Shown here: positions 34,793-44,762 of the stretch, in pieces
Layout of the letters: each line of letters begins with the position of its first letter
Position numbering within the stretch: position 1 is the stretch's first letter
From: Enterobacter hormaechei subsp. xiangfangensis
GTDB taxonomy: Bacteria; Pseudomonadota; Gammaproteobacteria; Enterobacterales; Enterobacteriaceae
Reading direction: 5' to 3'
DNA: 64,000 nucleotides
NCBI RefSeq assembly: GCF_001729785.1
Contig: NZ_CP017183.1
Coordinates: forward strand, 1,426,001-1,490,000
Notes under the pieces: generated by a model
Databases searched by the model: none
Told to the model about the DNA's origin: nothing
Seen by the model: only the letters and a program-made list of their open reading frames with translations
Translations under genes and position numbers: made by a program

Positions 34793-36115
34793 ATGTCTGA
34801 AACAAAAATAACACCGCACATGCAGTCTTTTGTCGATAAATTTGTAGAGTTCTCGGCGCGCCTGGCAAACCAGGTGCATCTTCGCTCCCTGCGCGATGCC
34901 TTCGCCACGGTAATGCCGATTTTCATCCTTGCCGGTCTGGCGGTGCTGGTGAATAACGTGGTGTTCCCGTGGATTTTTGCGGGCGACACGCTTACGCAGT
35001 TTAAGGTGTGGGGCGAGGCGATTATCAACGGCACGCTGAACATCGCCGCGCTGCTGCTGGCCCCGATGATCGCCTGGTCGCTGGCGCGTAACAAAGATTT
35101 CGACAATCCGGTCTCGGCAGTGGTTATCGCCGTCAGCAGTTTCATTATCATGATGCCGATGCGCTTACAGATTACCCCCGTCGGCAGCGACGCCACGGTA
35201 AACGTCACCCAGGTGCTGACGTTCGCCAACATTGGCTCCACCGGGATTTTCGCCGGGGTGCTGATTGGGCTGCTCTCAACCGAGCTGTTTATCGCCATTT
35301 CACGGCTCAGAGCACTGCACATTTCGCTCGGGGAGAACGTACCGCCAGCGGTGAGCAAATCCTTTACTGCGCTGATCCCGACGATCCTCACGCTCTCCCT
35401 GTTTGCGGTGCTGGCGGCCATACTGGCAAACGTTCTGCACACGGACCTGATCCATCTCATTACGACCTTTATCCAGCAGCCGCTGCGGCTGATCAACACC
35501 AGCCTGCCGGGGACGATTTTCATCTACAGCTTCGGTAACTTTCTGTTCACCCTCGGTATTCATCAGTCAGTCGTTAACAGCGTGGTGCTGGAGCCGTTCC
35601 TGCTGATCAACACCAACGAGAACATGCTGGCCTTCGCCAACGGTCAGCCGATCCCGCATATCATCAACAACATCTTCGTGCCGACGTTTGGCATGGTGGG
35701 CGGCACGGGCAGCACCATCTCGCTGCTGATCGCCATCTTTATCTTCTCCCGACAAAAGTCGGCGAAGCAGGTGGCGCGTCTGTCGCTGGCGCCGGGTCTG
35801 TTTAACATCAACGAGCCGGTGATTTTCGGCCTGCCGATCGTGTTTAACCTGCCGCTGATGATCCCGTTTGTGCTGCTGCCCGCCATCGGCATTTACTTCG
35901 CCTGGCTCTGTACCACGCTGGGATTAATGTCGCGCTGCGTGGTGATGATCCCGTGGACCACGCCGCCAATTCTCAGCGCCTGGCTGGCGACGGCGGGGGA
36001 CTGGCGCGCGGTGGTGGTGCAGTTGGCAATCATCGTATTTGGTGTATTCTTCTACCTGCCTTTCCTCAAAGTTGCCGAGCGAGTGGCTTTAAAAAACAGC
36101 GGGACAGAACACTAA
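34793..36115 (+). CDS. PTS EIIC component, cellobiose/lichenan type
   Basis: A 440-residue inner-membrane permease of the lactose/cellobiose PTS family with eight or more membrane segments. It has the conserved substrate loop with NINEPVIFGLPIVFNLPLMIPF near residue 340. The N-terminus (QSFVDKFVEFSARLANQVHLRSLRDAF) is typical of CelB/LicC proteins. No EIIA or EIIB gene lies beside it, so it must borrow these from another locus. It sits between the GH1 hydrolase and the GntR regulator. Confidence 0.9.
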   Translation: MSETKITPHMQSFVDKFVEFSARLANQVHLRSLRDAFATVMPIFILAGLAVLVNNVVFPWIFAGDTLTQFKVWGEAIINGTLNIAALLLAPMIAWSLARNKDFDNPVSAVVIAVSSFIIMMPMRLQITPVGSDATVNVTQVLTFANIGSTGIFAGVLIGLLSTELFIAISRLRALHISLGENVPPAVSKSFTALIPTILTLSLFAVLAAILANVLHTDLIHLITTFIQQPLRLINTSLPGTIFIYSFGNFLFTLGIHQSVVNSVVLEPFLLINTNENMLAFANGQPIPHIINNIFVPTFGMVGGTGSTISLLIAIFIFSRQKSAKQVARLSLAPGLFNINEPVIFGLPIVFNLPLMIPFVLLPAIGIYFAWLCTTLGLMSRCVVMIPWTTPPILSAWLATAGDWRAVVVQLAIIVFGVFFYLPFLKVAERVALKNSGTEH

Positions 36116-36129
36116 TTTAAGGAAGAACG

Positions 36130-36846
36130 ATGGCGGCGAAGTACATCACCATAGCGCGGGAAATTAAGAAACGCATTATCACCCAGCAGTACGCCGCCAA
36201 TGAACCGCTGCCGGACCAGTTCGCGCTGGCGGCGGAGTTCAGCACCAGCCGGATGACCATTCAGCAGGCGATGCGTCAGCTGATTGTCGAAGGGCTGGTC
36301 TATACCCGACAGGGGCAGGGCACGTTCATCCGCAAAAATTTCCTCCAGCTTTCCCAGTGGGATCTCTCCGGCAGCGACTACTTCGGGGCGACCAAAACCT
36401 GGGAACATTTAGGCACGGTGACGAGCCAGGTTGTGCACTTCGAACTGCGTTTCCCGAACGAGAAAGAGCAGGCATCGCTGATGATAAATCCGGATACGCC
36501 GATCTATGACTTTATCCGTCTGCGTTTACTAAACGGTGAGCCGATGTCTCTGGACGCCACGGTAATGCCGCTCAATCTGGTCCCCGGTCTGAACAAAACC
36601 CATCTTGAAAGTTCGGTATTCCGGTATGTGCAGGAGACGCTGGGGCTGAAGATCATGGGATCGTATCGGGTGGTGCGGGCGCTGAAGCCCAGTGCGCTGG
36701 ATATGCAGCACCTTGTCTGCGAGCCAACCGACCCGGTGCTGGAGGTAGAGCAGGTGATCTATCTGGAAGATGGTACGCCGCTGGAGTACGCCCATTGTCA
36801 CTATCGCTATGACCATGGCGGCATCGTTATCGTGAATAACGGATAA
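36130..36846 (+). CDS. GntR/HutC-family regulator (UTRA domain)
   Basis: A 238-residue regulator with an N-terminal winged helix-turn-helix (about residues 8-70: EPLPDQFALAAEFSTSRMTIQQAMRQL) and a C-terminal UTRA ligand domain, which in this subfamily usually binds a phosphosugar. It is the last gene of the beta-glucoside operon, with a strong AAGGAAG ribosome binding site, and probably represses it through the twin ATGACTAGTCAT sites. A bidirectional terminator follows. Confidence 0.9.
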   Translation: MAAKYITIAREIKKRIITQQYAANEPLPDQFALAAEFSTSRMTIQQAMRQLIVEGLVYTRQGQGTFIRKNFLQLSQWDLSGSDYFGATKTWEHLGTVTSQVVHFELRFPNEKEQASLMINPDTPIYDFIRLRLLNGEPMSLDATVMPLNLVPGLNKTHLESSVFRYVQETLGLKIMGSYRVVRALKPSALDMQHLVCEPTDPVLEVEQVIYLEDGTPLEYAHCHYRYDHGGIVIVNNG

Positions 36847-36876
36847 AAAAAAGCGGACTTCAAGGTCCGCTTTTTT
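36845..36876. terminator. bidirectional terminator between gntR-type gene and ldtB
   Basis: AAGCGGACTT and AAGGTCCGCTT form a stem flanked by runs of A on the left and T on the right, so it works for both convergent genes. Confidence 0.9.
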
Positions 36877-36887
36877 AATTATCACGA

Positions 36888-37808
36888 TTAGTTTAAACGC
36901 ACCGGCATACCGGAACGGTTCTGAATCGCCTGGTCAACGATGGTCGTGTCAACATCCGCCTGAGAGGTAACGGACTGCACCGCGCTGGTCAGCTTAATCG
37001 GTACGATTTCGTTGTTGTTGATCTGATCTTCGCTGGTGGACAGCGGGTTATGCACTTCAATGTAACGGCTGCCGTCCGGCTCTGACGTCGCTTTCACCGG
37101 TTCGTTAATGAACTGCACGCGCGTACCAACCGGCACGTTATCGAACAGGAATTTGATGTCTTCATTACGCAGACGCACGCAGCCGTGGCTTACGCGCAGG
37201 CCGATACCGAAGTTGGCGTTTGTACCGTGGATGGCATACAGACGACCAATGTACAGCGCGTACAGACCCATCGGGTTATCCGGGCCGGCAGGCACAACGG
37301 CTGGCAGCGGTTCACCGGCAGCAATGTACTCAGCGTGCATTTTGGCGGTCGGCGTCCAGGTTGGGCCCGCTTTCTTACGCTCCACTTTGGTGGTCCAGTT
37401 CAGCGGGGTGTCTTTACCCAGCTGACCGATACCGATAGGCAGAACGATCACGGTGTTGGTGCCTTTCGGGTAGTAATACAGACGCATTTCGGCGCTGTTA
37501 ATCACGATACCTTCGTGCACGGTATCCGGCAGGATCAGCTGCTGTGGAATGTTGAGTACGGTACCCGCTTTCGGCAGATACGGGTCAACGCCCGGGTTCG
37601 CTTCCAGCATGTTAGACAGGCCGAGCTGATACTGCGCCGCGAAGTATTCCAGCGGCTGAGTGTTACCTTCCGGCACCGTCACCACCTGGTTTTCACCCAC
37701 CAGACGGCTTCCGTCTGTCGGCAGGGGATACGTCACCGCAGACGCGGTCTTACAAAAACCTACTACGGCTAACGCCGCCGCAAAAAGCGTTGTTAATTTC
37801 ATGTTCAT
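36888..37808 (-). CDS. ldtB: L,D-transpeptidase LdtB
   Basis: A 306-residue periplasmic enzyme that attaches Braun lipoprotein to peptidoglycan (formerly YbiS). It has a signal peptide ending at TASA, a LysM-like segment (about residues 42-85), and a YkuD catalytic domain with HGTNANFG and the active-site SHGCVRLR near residue 215-222 (nucleophile Cys). Length and sequence match E. coli LdtB. It is monocistronic, divergent from ybiT. Confidence 0.97.
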   Translation of the reverse strand: MNMKLTTLFAAALAVVGFCKTASAVTYPLPTDGSRLVGENQVVTVPEGNTQPLEYFAAQYQLGLSNMLEANPGVDPYLPKAGTVLNIPQQLILPDTVHEGIVINSAEMRLYYYPKGTNTVIVLPIGIGQLGKDTPLNWTTKVERKKAGPTWTPTAKMHAEYIAAGEPLPAVVPAGPDNPMGLYALYIGRLYAIHGTNANFGIGLRVSHGCVRLRNEDIKFLFDNVPVGTRVQFINEPVKATSEPDGSRYIEVHNPLSTSEDQINNNEIVPIKLTSAVQSVTSQADVDTTIVDQAIQNRSGMPVRLN

Positions 37809-38030
37809 GTTATGCGAGGTATCTAAGCCATTCTGGCGATGAGTTGATAAGTCTGAATCAGTAATGGGAGCGCATTATATGTGCATTCCCGTTAACTGGG
37901 AATTCAGATGTGTACGAAATCACATTTTTTTCGATTTTGTTAAAGTTTAGTGGATTACTGCAACACGGGATCTCAATTCGGAATTGTGGCATAATGCCGC
38001 GTTTATCACACTTTTCGCAGGAATCTCTCC

Positions 38031-39626
38031 GTGTTAGTTACCAGCAACGTCACTATGCAGTTTGGCAGTAAGCCGCTGTTCGAAAATATTTCCGTCAAAT
38101 TTGGCGGCGGCAACCGTTACGGCCTGATTGGTGCCAACGGTAGCGGAAAATCCACCTTTATGAAGATCCTCGGCGGTGACCTGGAGCCAACGCTCGGTAA
38201 CGTGTCGCTCGACCCTAACGAGCGCATCGGTAAGCTGCGTCAGGATCAGTTCGCCTTCGAAGAGTTCACCGTGCTCGACACCGTGATCATGGGGCATGCG
38301 GAGCTGTGGGAAGTGAAGCAGGAGCGCGATCGTATATACGGTCTCGCTGAGATGAGCGAAGAAGACGGTTACAAAGTGGCCGACCTGGAAACGCAATACG
38401 GCGAAATGGACGGCTACTCTGCGGAAGCGCGTGCGGGCGAACTGCTGCTGGGCGTCGGCATTCCTGTTGAACAGCATTATGGTCCGATGAGCGAAGTTGC
38501 GCCAGGCTGGAAGCTACGTGTGCTGCTGGCGCAGGCGCTGTTCTCTAACCCGGACATCCTGCTGCTCGACGAACCGACCAACAACCTGGACATCGACACC
38601 ATCCGCTGGCTGGAGCAGACGCTGAACGATCGCGACAGCACCATGATCATCATTTCGCACGACCGTCATTTCCTGAACATGGTGTGTACCCACATGGCGG
38701 ATCTGGACTACGGCGAGCTGCGCGTTTATCCGGGCAACTACGATGAGTACATGACGGCGGCAACCCAGGCACGTGAACGTCTGCTGGCCGACAACGCCAA
38801 GAAGAAAGCGCAGATTGCGGACCTGCAATCCTTCGTCAGCCGCTTCAGCGCCAACGCCTCTAAGTCGCGTCAGGCGACCTCGCGTGCGCGTCAGATCGAC
38901 AAAATCAAGCTGGAAGAGGTTAAAGCCTCCAGCCGTCAGAACCCGTTCATCCGCTTCGAGCAGGACAAGAAGCTGTTCCGTAACGCGCTGGAAGTGGAAG
39001 CCCTCACCAAAGGCTTCGATGAAGGCCCGCTGTTCAAAAACTTCAACCTGCTGCTGGAAGTGGGCGAGAAGATTGCCATCCTCGGCGCCAACGGCGTGGG
39101 TAAATCCACTATGCTGAAAACCCTGGTGGGTGAACTGCAACCGGACAACGGAACCGTGAAATGGTCTGAAAACGCGCAGATTGGTTACTACGCGCAGGAC
39201 CATGAATATGAATTCGAAAACGATCTGACTGTCTTCGACTGGATGAGCCAGTGGAAGCAGGAAGGCGACGATGAGCAGGCGGTACGCAGCATTCTGGGGC
39301 GTCTGCTGTTCAGCCAGGACGACATCAAAAAGCCCGCCAAAGTGCTCTCCGGTGGTGAAAAGGGCCGTATGTTGTTCGGCAAGCTGATGATGGAAAAACC
39401 GAATATTCTGGTGATGGACGAACCGACTAACCACCTGGATATGGAATCGATCGAATCCCTGAACATGGCGCTGGAGATGTATCAGGGCACCCTGATCTTC
39501 GTCTCTCACGACCGTGAGTTCGTCAGCTCGCTGGCGACCCGCGTGATCGAAATTACGCCAGAGCGCGTGGTGGACTTCACCGGTAACTACGAAGATTACC
39601 TGCGCAGTAAAGGTATCGAGAGTTAA
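38031..39626 (+). CDS. ybiT: ABC-F family ATPase YbiT
   Basis: A 531-residue ABC-F protein with two ATPase domains, Walker [10 protein letters not shown] near 36 and GANGVGKST near 355, signatures in the form LRVLLAQAL and LSGGEKGRM, and the long linker rich in basic residues (about 245-310). ABC-F proteins act on ribosomes, not in membranes. The GTG start has AGGA nine bases upstream; E. coli YbiT is one residue shorter. Confidence 0.96.
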   Translation: MLVTSNVTMQFGSKPLFENISVKFGGGNRYGLIGANGSGKSTFMKILGGDLEPTLGNVSLDPNERIGKLRQDQFAFEEFTVLDTVIMGHAELWEVKQERDRIYGLAEMSEEDGYKVADLETQYGEMDGYSAEARAGELLLGVGIPVEQHYGPMSEVAPGWKLRVLLAQALFSNPDILLLDEPTNNLDIDTIRWLEQTLNDRDSTMIIISHDRHFLNMVCTHMADLDYGELRVYPGNYDEYMTAATQARERLLADNAKKKAQIADLQSFVSRFSANASKSRQATSRARQIDKIKLEEVKASSRQNPFIRFEQDKKLFRNALEVEALTKGFDEGPLFKNFNLLLEVGEKIAILGANGVGKSTMLKTLVGELQPDNGTVKWSENAQIGYYAQDHEYEFENDLTVFDWMSQWKQEGDDEQAVRSILGRLLFSQDDIKKPAKVLSGGEKGRMLFGKLMMEKPNILVMDEPTNHLDMESIESLNMALEMYQGTLIFVSHDREFVSSLATRVIEITPERVVDFTGNYEDYLRSKGIES

Positions 39627-39632
39627 AAAATA

Positions 39633-39660
39633 GCCGGGTGGCGGCTTCGCCTTACCCGGC
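39633..39660. repeat. REP palindrome after ybiT
   Basis: GCCGGGTGGCGGCTTCGCCT followed by TACCCGGC, a REP-type imperfect palindrome in the gap between convergent ybiT and the GH31 gene. It is the inverse orientation of the copy at 16525. Confidence 0.85.
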
Positions 39661-39672
39661 CTACATTTTATC

Positions 39673-39705
39673 CCCTCTCCCTGTGGGAGAGGGTTAGGGT
39701 GAGGG
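39673..39705. repeat. dispersed CCCTCTCCC/GGGAGAGGG palindrome, copy 2
   Basis: CCCTCTCCCTGTGGGAGAGG then GTTAGGGTGAGGG, the same unit as at 24085, directly after the REP element and just before the GH31 stop codon. Confidence 0.8.
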
Positions 39706-39717
39706 CTACAGGCCGCA

Positions 39718-42096
39718 CTACACCACCCACTCGCCCCCTTCAACTCCATTCACCCGCAGCGTACGTTTTTCCCCCGCCGGTAATGATACCTTCAGCGCCT
39801 TCCATGCCGGACGATAGTCGCCGCGAGCGTTCACCTTCAGGTTGATGGTTGCGCCATCGCACACCATTTCCCATTCCACCCACAGCGCATTGCCGTTCAG
39901 GTAGCCCCAGCTTTCACCGTCGTCTTCAAACAGCAGCCCCGAGGTTGTGCCGACGCCTTTCACCGGGAACAGCTTCAGCTCACGGGTATCGTCTTTATCG
40001 GCGCTCACGTGACGGATGCGCTCGCTGAGCGGCAGACCGGCCCCGGCGCGCACCAGCAGCGGCAGTTTTTCCAGCGGCGCATCAAGGACGATCGCTTGCC
40101 CGCCCGCATACCACGCGTGGGTGTAAAAATCGTACCAGCCGGTTTCGTTATCCGGCAGCCAGACGCGGCGCTCGCGCTGCCCGGCTTCGACGACGCTGGC
40201 AACCAGCAGGTCGCGGCCCAGCAGGAAGTCGTCGCATTCTTTGAAGGTTTGCGCATCGTGCTCGTGGTCGAGGAAGGTCGGGCGCAGCATCGGTTCGTCG
40301 TCGGCGTGCGCCTGCCAGAGCAGGGTGTAAAGATACGGCAGCAGGCGGTAGCGCAGCTCAATCGCGCCGCGGATGGCAGGCGTGACGCCCGGATACATCC
40401 ACGGCTCGTTCACCGTGTGGTCATCGTTCCACGAGTGAATGGTAAAGCGCGGGTGCATCACGCCGTTCTGCACCCAGCGCACGAACAGCTCGGCGTCCGG
40501 CTTGTCGCCGGAGAAACCGCCGACGTCGTGCCCGACGTTGAACAGCCCGGACAGGCTCATGCCCAGCCCCATACGGATGTTATAACGCAGGGTGTCCCAG
40601 TTGGTGCGGTTGTCGCCGCTCCAGGTCTGGACGTAGCGCTGCATCCCGGCGCAGCCGGAGCGGGAGATCAGATACGGACGCTTTTCCGGCGCAAAGCGCT
40701 GCTGCGCTTCCAGCGAGGCGCGCATCATCAGCAGCGGCATCACCGGGCGAATGTGCTTGATGGCGATCTCCTTGCCGAAGCCATAGCAGCGCGCTTCCCC
40801 GTCCCACACTTCATACTCGTTGTTGTCGTTCCAGGTGGAGTCGATGCCCATCTCCAGCAGCTGCGTGGTCACGCCGTTCTGCCACCACTGCACCGTCTGC
40901 GGGTTGGTGAAGTCGAGGTGCGATCCTTCGTCATCCCAGAAGCTGGAACGTTCAGGCGCATCGGTTTCTGAATCGCGAATGAACAGGCCGCGTTCCGCCA
41001 CTTCGCCGTAGCGGGGATGATCCTGCAACAGACACGGCTTGATGTTGGCCGCAAGCCGCAGCCCCGCGTCGTGGAACGCCTGGCTCATCACCTTTGGCTG
41101 CGGCACTTTGTCGTAGTTCCAGTTAAAGACGTAGCGCTTGCCGTTAATCGAGGTATAGCCGGAGGAGAGCTGGAACGAGTCGCACGGAATGGCATGCTCC
41201 TCGCACAGGCGGATGAAGTTCATCAGCTGATTCTGCGCGTCCGGCGCGTCGGTGTAGTGCATGGTTGAGCCGCTGTAGCCCAGGCTCCATTTCGGTCCGA
41301 ACAGCGTTTTTCCGGTCAGGCGAACAAAGGCTTTAGTGACGTCCAGCACGCGCTTGCCGGTAAAGAGGTAGTAGTCAATATCGCCCGCTTCCGCCTGCCA
41401 GCGGCGGTAGGCGGTGTGATAGTTGTCGATCTCGTTACCCAGATCCAGCCAGCAGCTGCTCAGGTTATCGTAGAACAGACCGTAGCTCACGTCGTCGCGA
41501 CGGGTGAGGGTGAACGGGATGTGCTTGTACAGCGGATCGGTGCTGGCTGCGTTATAGCCCATCGCGTCCAGGTTACGCATCTCGTAGCGTTTGCCGTTGC
41601 GCTGTAAATCGCCCGCTTTCTCACCCAGACCGTAAAAACGTTCATCCTTACGGCGGCTGAGATAGTGCGCCACGCCGTCACCGTGGGCGTTCAGCAGGTA
41701 GGCGCTGGTCGGGCGGTCATTGACCAGCGGCTGCCACTCGCCCGCGTCATTGCGGTAGTGCCACTCCAGCCACAGCGGCTGGTGGACGGTGACGCGCAGC
41801 TGCTCGGTTGCCACGGTTAACGTATCGTCCTGCTGCGTCAGCGTCCAGGCGGGGCAGGAGAAGCCGCTGATATCGTCACGACGGCGACCTTCCCACGGCA
41901 CGTCTTTTTCCGGTGCGATGCTCCAGGTGCGGTCCAGCGCCAGCTCGCCTTTACGCTTGATCAGCACGCGGAACAGGTTCTCTTCCAGCACATACAGGCA
42001 CAGGCGGTGCTGGCTATCGACCAGCAGTTCCAGATGGTTTGCCGACTGCGTATCAAGGGTCCAGTTTTTCAGGGTTTTCATATGCAATACATCCAC
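39718..42096 (-). CDS. GH31 family alpha-glycosidase
   Basis: A cytoplasmic 792-residue glycoside hydrolase of family 31 (alpha-glucosidase or alpha-xylosidase type). It has an N-terminal beta-sandwich, the TIM barrel with nucleophile Asp424 in TWNDNNE and acid/base Asp495 in WSGDN, and C-terminal beta domains. The start is uncertain: the ATG at 42096 lies two bases after the transporter gene stop; the alternative ATG at 42081 gives MKTLKNW. It forms an operon with the MFS transporter upstream. The substrate is not known. It is absent from this position in K-12. Confidence 0.9.
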   Translation of the reverse strand: MDVLHMKTLKNWTLDTQSANHLELLVDSQHRLCLYVLEENLFRVLIKRKGELALDRTWSIAPEKDVPWEGRRRDDISGFSCPAWTLTQQDDTLTVATEQLRVTVHQPLWLEWHYRNDAGEWQPLVNDRPTSAYLLNAHGDGVAHYLSRRKDERFYGLGEKAGDLQRNGKRYEMRNLDAMGYNAASTDPLYKHIPFTLTRRDDVSYGLFYDNLSSCWLDLGNEIDNYHTAYRRWQAEAGDIDYYLFTGKRVLDVTKAFVRLTGKTLFGPKWSLGYSGSTMHYTDAPDAQNQLMNFIRLCEEHAIPCDSFQLSSGYTSINGKRYVFNWNYDKVPQPKVMSQAFHDAGLRLAANIKPCLLQDHPRYGEVAERGLFIRDSETDAPERSSFWDDEGSHLDFTNPQTVQWWQNGVTTQLLEMGIDSTWNDNNEYEVWDGEARCYGFGKEIAIKHIRPVMPLLMMRASLEAQQRFAPEKRPYLISRSGCAGMQRYVQTWSGDNRTNWDTLRYNIRMGLGMSLSGLFNVGHDVGGFSGDKPDAELFVRWVQNGVMHPRFTIHSWNDDHTVNEPWMYPGVTPAIRGAIELRYRLLPYLYTLLWQAHADDEPMLRPTFLDHEHDAQTFKECDDFLLGRDLLVASVVEAGQRERRVWLPDNETGWYDFYTHAWYAGGQAIVLDAPLEKLPLLVRAGAGLPLSERIRHVSADKDDTRELKLFPVKGVGTTSGLLFEDDGESWGYLNGNALWVEWEMVCDGATINLKVNARGDYRPAWKALKVSLPAGEKRTLRVNGVEGGEWVV

Positions 42097-42098
42097 TA

Positions 42099-43400
42099 TC
42101 AGGCGCGCTTCGCGCGACGTTCAGCAATAAATGCTACCAGGAAGAGAGCGCCAATCAGGTCAAAGAACCCCATGGCGATAAAGAGCGGGTTAAAGCCGAT
42201 TTTGTCGGCGGTCACACCGATTAACAGCGAGAACAGGAAGCTGGCGATCCACGCCGCCGAGCCGCGCATGCCGTTGACGGTCGCCATCTGGCCTTTGTCG
42301 AATGACTCCACGACCAGGGCGCTGAGCATGCAGGAGATGATCTGGTGCCCGAAGCCGCCGATGGAGATCAGCACGATGGTGATATACGGGTCGCGGGTAA
42401 TGGCCACGATGGCCAGCGAGATCATCAGGAACGCGCCGGTCACGGAGCTGGCGACAACCGAGTTCACGCGGGAGCAGCCGAACAGGCGGGTATACAGACG
42501 CGTCAGGTAGCCGCTCGCCACGCTGCCGAGGTCGGCGGCGAGGAACGGCAGCCAGGCAAACATCGCAATCTGCTTCAGGTCCATGCCGTGCTCTTTGGCG
42601 AGGTACAGCGGCACCCAGAAGCTCAGCACCGCCCAGGCGGGTTCTGCCATAAAGGCCGGAATGGCGATACCGTAGAAACGTTTGTTTTTTGAAACGGTTT
42701 TCAGCGCGGTCAGGAAGGGCAATTTGACCGGCGCTGGTTCGTTATCCTGCTTGATAAACGCCAGCTCGTCCTTGCTCAGGTTCGGGTGCTGCTCGGGGTT
42801 GTGGTAGAACGCCCACCAGAGGATCACCCACAGCAGCGCCAGCACGCCGGTAAACATAAACGCGCCCTGCCAGCCGAACGAGGCGTGAGCAAAGTAGATG
42901 ATAGGCGGAGCCAGCATCGCGCCGATGGAGAAGCCCACGCCCGCCCAGCCAGCAGCAACGGGACGCTCTGATTTCGGGAACCATTCGCCGATGGTTTTGG
43001 CGTTCGCCGGGGTGGCAGCGGCTTCTGAAGCCCCCATAAAGAAGCGCAGTATGGCCAGGTGCAGCCAGCTTCCGGCGCCCGCGTGGAAAATACACATCAG
43101 CGCCCAGATCCCGGCGCAGACCATAAAGCCAATCTTCAGGCCAATGACGTCAATCAGCCAGCCGCACAGGGGCTGGAAAATGGTATAGGCGATCTGGAAC
43201 GCGCCGACGATCCAGGAGTATTGCTCGGTGGTGATCCCGAGGCTCTCTTTCAGTTCCGGAGCGAGAATACCTAAGGAATTTCGGGTGATGTAGTTAACGG
43301 TGACGCCCAGCAAAAACAGCAGCAGCACGTACCAGCGCAGGTTCTTGATGACGCGACGGGTTTTGCTTGTCGCAATGGTGTTATTGATGTCCTGACTCAT
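42099..43400 (-). CDS. MFS transporter, ACS (hexuronate-type) family
   Basis: A 433-residue 12-helix transporter of the anion:cation symporter family, related to ExuT/GudP. Motifs include NYITRNSLGILAPELK near residue 37 and the loop GWLIDVIGLKIG near 83. Members carry sugar acids or other small anions with protons; here the adjacent GH31 enzyme suggests a glycoside. The start at 43400 is preceded by GGAGAG; an upstream GTG would add four residues. It is first in the two-gene operon. Confidence 0.9.
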   Translation of the reverse strand: MSQDINNTIATSKTRRVIKNLRWYVLLLFLLGVTVNYITRNSLGILAPELKESLGITTEQYSWIVGAFQIAYTIFQPLCGWLIDVIGLKIGFMVCAGIWALMCIFHAGAGSWLHLAILRFFMGASEAAATPANAKTIGEWFPKSERPVAAGWAGVGFSIGAMLAPPIIYFAHASFGWQGAFMFTGVLALLWVILWWAFYHNPEQHPNLSKDELAFIKQDNEPAPVKLPFLTALKTVSKNKRFYGIAIPAFMAEPAWAVLSFWVPLYLAKEHGMDLKQIAMFAWLPFLAADLGSVASGYLTRLYTRLFGCSRVNSVVASSVTGAFLMISLAIVAITRDPYITIVLISIGGFGHQIISCMLSALVVESFDKGQMATVNGMRGSAAWIASFLFSLLIGVTADKIGFNPLFIAMGFFDLIGALFLVAFIAERRAKRA

Positions 43401-43492
43401 TTTACTCTCCACAAGACGGACGGTAAGGGGACGGAGGTTCAGGTGTCACACAGATTGTTATGCCTTTGATTTCAATCCGCTTATAATGCTTA

Positions 43493-43521
43493 AGTTGCTA
43501 TACAACTAGTATGGAAGTTGT
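43493..43521. promoter_or_regulatory. inverted-repeat cluster between MFS gene and LacI-type gene
   Basis: AGTTG, CTATA, CAACT is a perfect dyad (43493-43507), and ACAACT, eight bases, AGTTGT (43502-43521) is a second dyad sharing an arm. Together they put three alternating half-sites, about 9 and 14 bases apart, in the divergent promoter region. They may be operators of the LacI-type regulator, but they lack the usual central CG. Confidence 0.45.
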
Positions 43522-43688
43522 GTGACAAGTTCACCTTAAGGAAGAAAATGAGTGGGCAAAAGTGGATTTTGTGCAAAATTTCTCATAACCGACGAAAACA
43601 CTCTGGCATGATGGCATTCACGTCAGTTATTGCCTGACACACACGCTATGAAAATTTTTTCATTTCGCAAATGGAGCCAGATCACAAA

Positions 43689-44762
43689 ATGGACAAAAGG
43701 CTAAAAATCACCGAAATCGCGGCCCGTACGCAGCTCTCCATCAGCACCGTTTCGCGGGTGCTGGCGGGGAAAGCGAATACCAGCGAAAAAGCGCGTGCAA
43801 AGGTGCTGGCGTGCGCGCGCGAGCTGGGGGTAATGGACGGCATGGCGGCAGGGCGTCTGCTGCTTAACAGCCTGGTGGTTTTTGCCCCGCAGCGCGCTTT
43901 CGACGAGCGGTCCGACATCTTTTACTACCGCGTGATCCAGAGCGTGAGCAAAGCACTTGCCTCCCACGAGGTCCGGTTGCGCTACTGCGCGCTGGAGGAG
44001 AACGACAGCGACGCCCAGCTGTTTCTGGCGCGGATGAACGAGCCGGACACGCAGGCGGCCATTCTTCTCGGTATTGACGATCCGCATATCCACGATCTGG
44101 CGGTGGACGTGGGCAAACCCTGCATGCTGATTAACTGCCGCGACCGGCACATGCGTCTGCCTGCCGTTGCGCCGGATCACCGCGCCATCGGCGAGCGGGC
44201 GGCGGAGTACCTGTTCGAGATGGGACACCGCGAGGTGATGAACGTGCTGTGCCTGCGTCGCTACACGATGGAGCTGCGCCTGTCGGGGATCCGCGACGCG
44301 TGGCAGTCCCACAACCTGGCGTTCAACGACAAGCGCGATCTGCTGGTGGTGCCGAGCTTCAGCGCCAGAGAGACGGAGCAGCTGGTGAGCGATTGGCTAA
44401 ATCAGCAGCAGGGAAAAGACCTGCCGACGGCGTTCCTGGTTGGCGGCGACTTTATGGCGGCGGGCACCATCAGCGCCTTACAAAACCACGGCCTGCGCGT
44501 GCCGCAGGACGTCTCGGTGATGAGCATCGACGGCTTTAACCTGGCGGCGATTCAGGATGTTCCATTAACGGCCGTGCATGTTCCCCGCGATGAGCTGGGA
44601 ACGGAAGCGGTACACATGCTCCAGCAGCGGCTCATGCGCCTGGACGCGCCGGTAGGCACATTGCTGCTGAACGGCACGCTGGCCGTGCGGGAATCGGTAC
44701 GGCGGATACGTCAGGGGAAACGACGCACCGCCGTGGAGCGGGAAGGGCTGTATGACAGCTAG
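43689..44762 (+). CDS. LacI-family transcriptional regulator
   Basis: A 357-residue regulator with an N-terminal LacI helix-turn-helix (LKITEIAARTQLSISTVSRVLAGKANTSEKAR, here split; recognition helix near 15-25) and a periplasmic-binding-protein-like effector domain. The ATG at 43689 has a distant GGAG; an ATG at 43671 lacks one. It is divergent from the MFS/GH31 operon and most likely controls it. It overlaps the end of convergent ybiU by four bases. Confidence 0.9.
   Translation: MDKRLKITEIAARTQLSISTVSRVLAGKANTSEKARAKVLACARELGVMDGMAAGRLLLNSLVVFAPQRAFDERSDIFYYRVIQSVSKALASHEVRLRYCALEENDSDAQLFLARMNEPDTQAAILLGIDDPHIHDLAVDVGKPCMLINCRDRHMRLPAVAPDHRAIGERAAEYLFEMGHREVMNVLCLRRYTMELRLSGIRDAWQSHNLAFNDKRDLLVVPSFSARETEQLVSDWLNQQQGKDLPTAFLVGGDFMAAGTISALQNHGLRVPQDVSVMSIDGFNLAAIQDVPLTAVHVPRDELGTEAVHMLQQRLMRLDAPVGTLLLNGTLAVRESVRRIRQGKRRTAVEREGLYDS

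Noticed and set aside
40009..40971. Plus-strand 320-codon open frame opposite the GH31 gene
   Set aside because: The GH31 catalytic residues lie in the opposite strand; the open frame is a compositional shadow.
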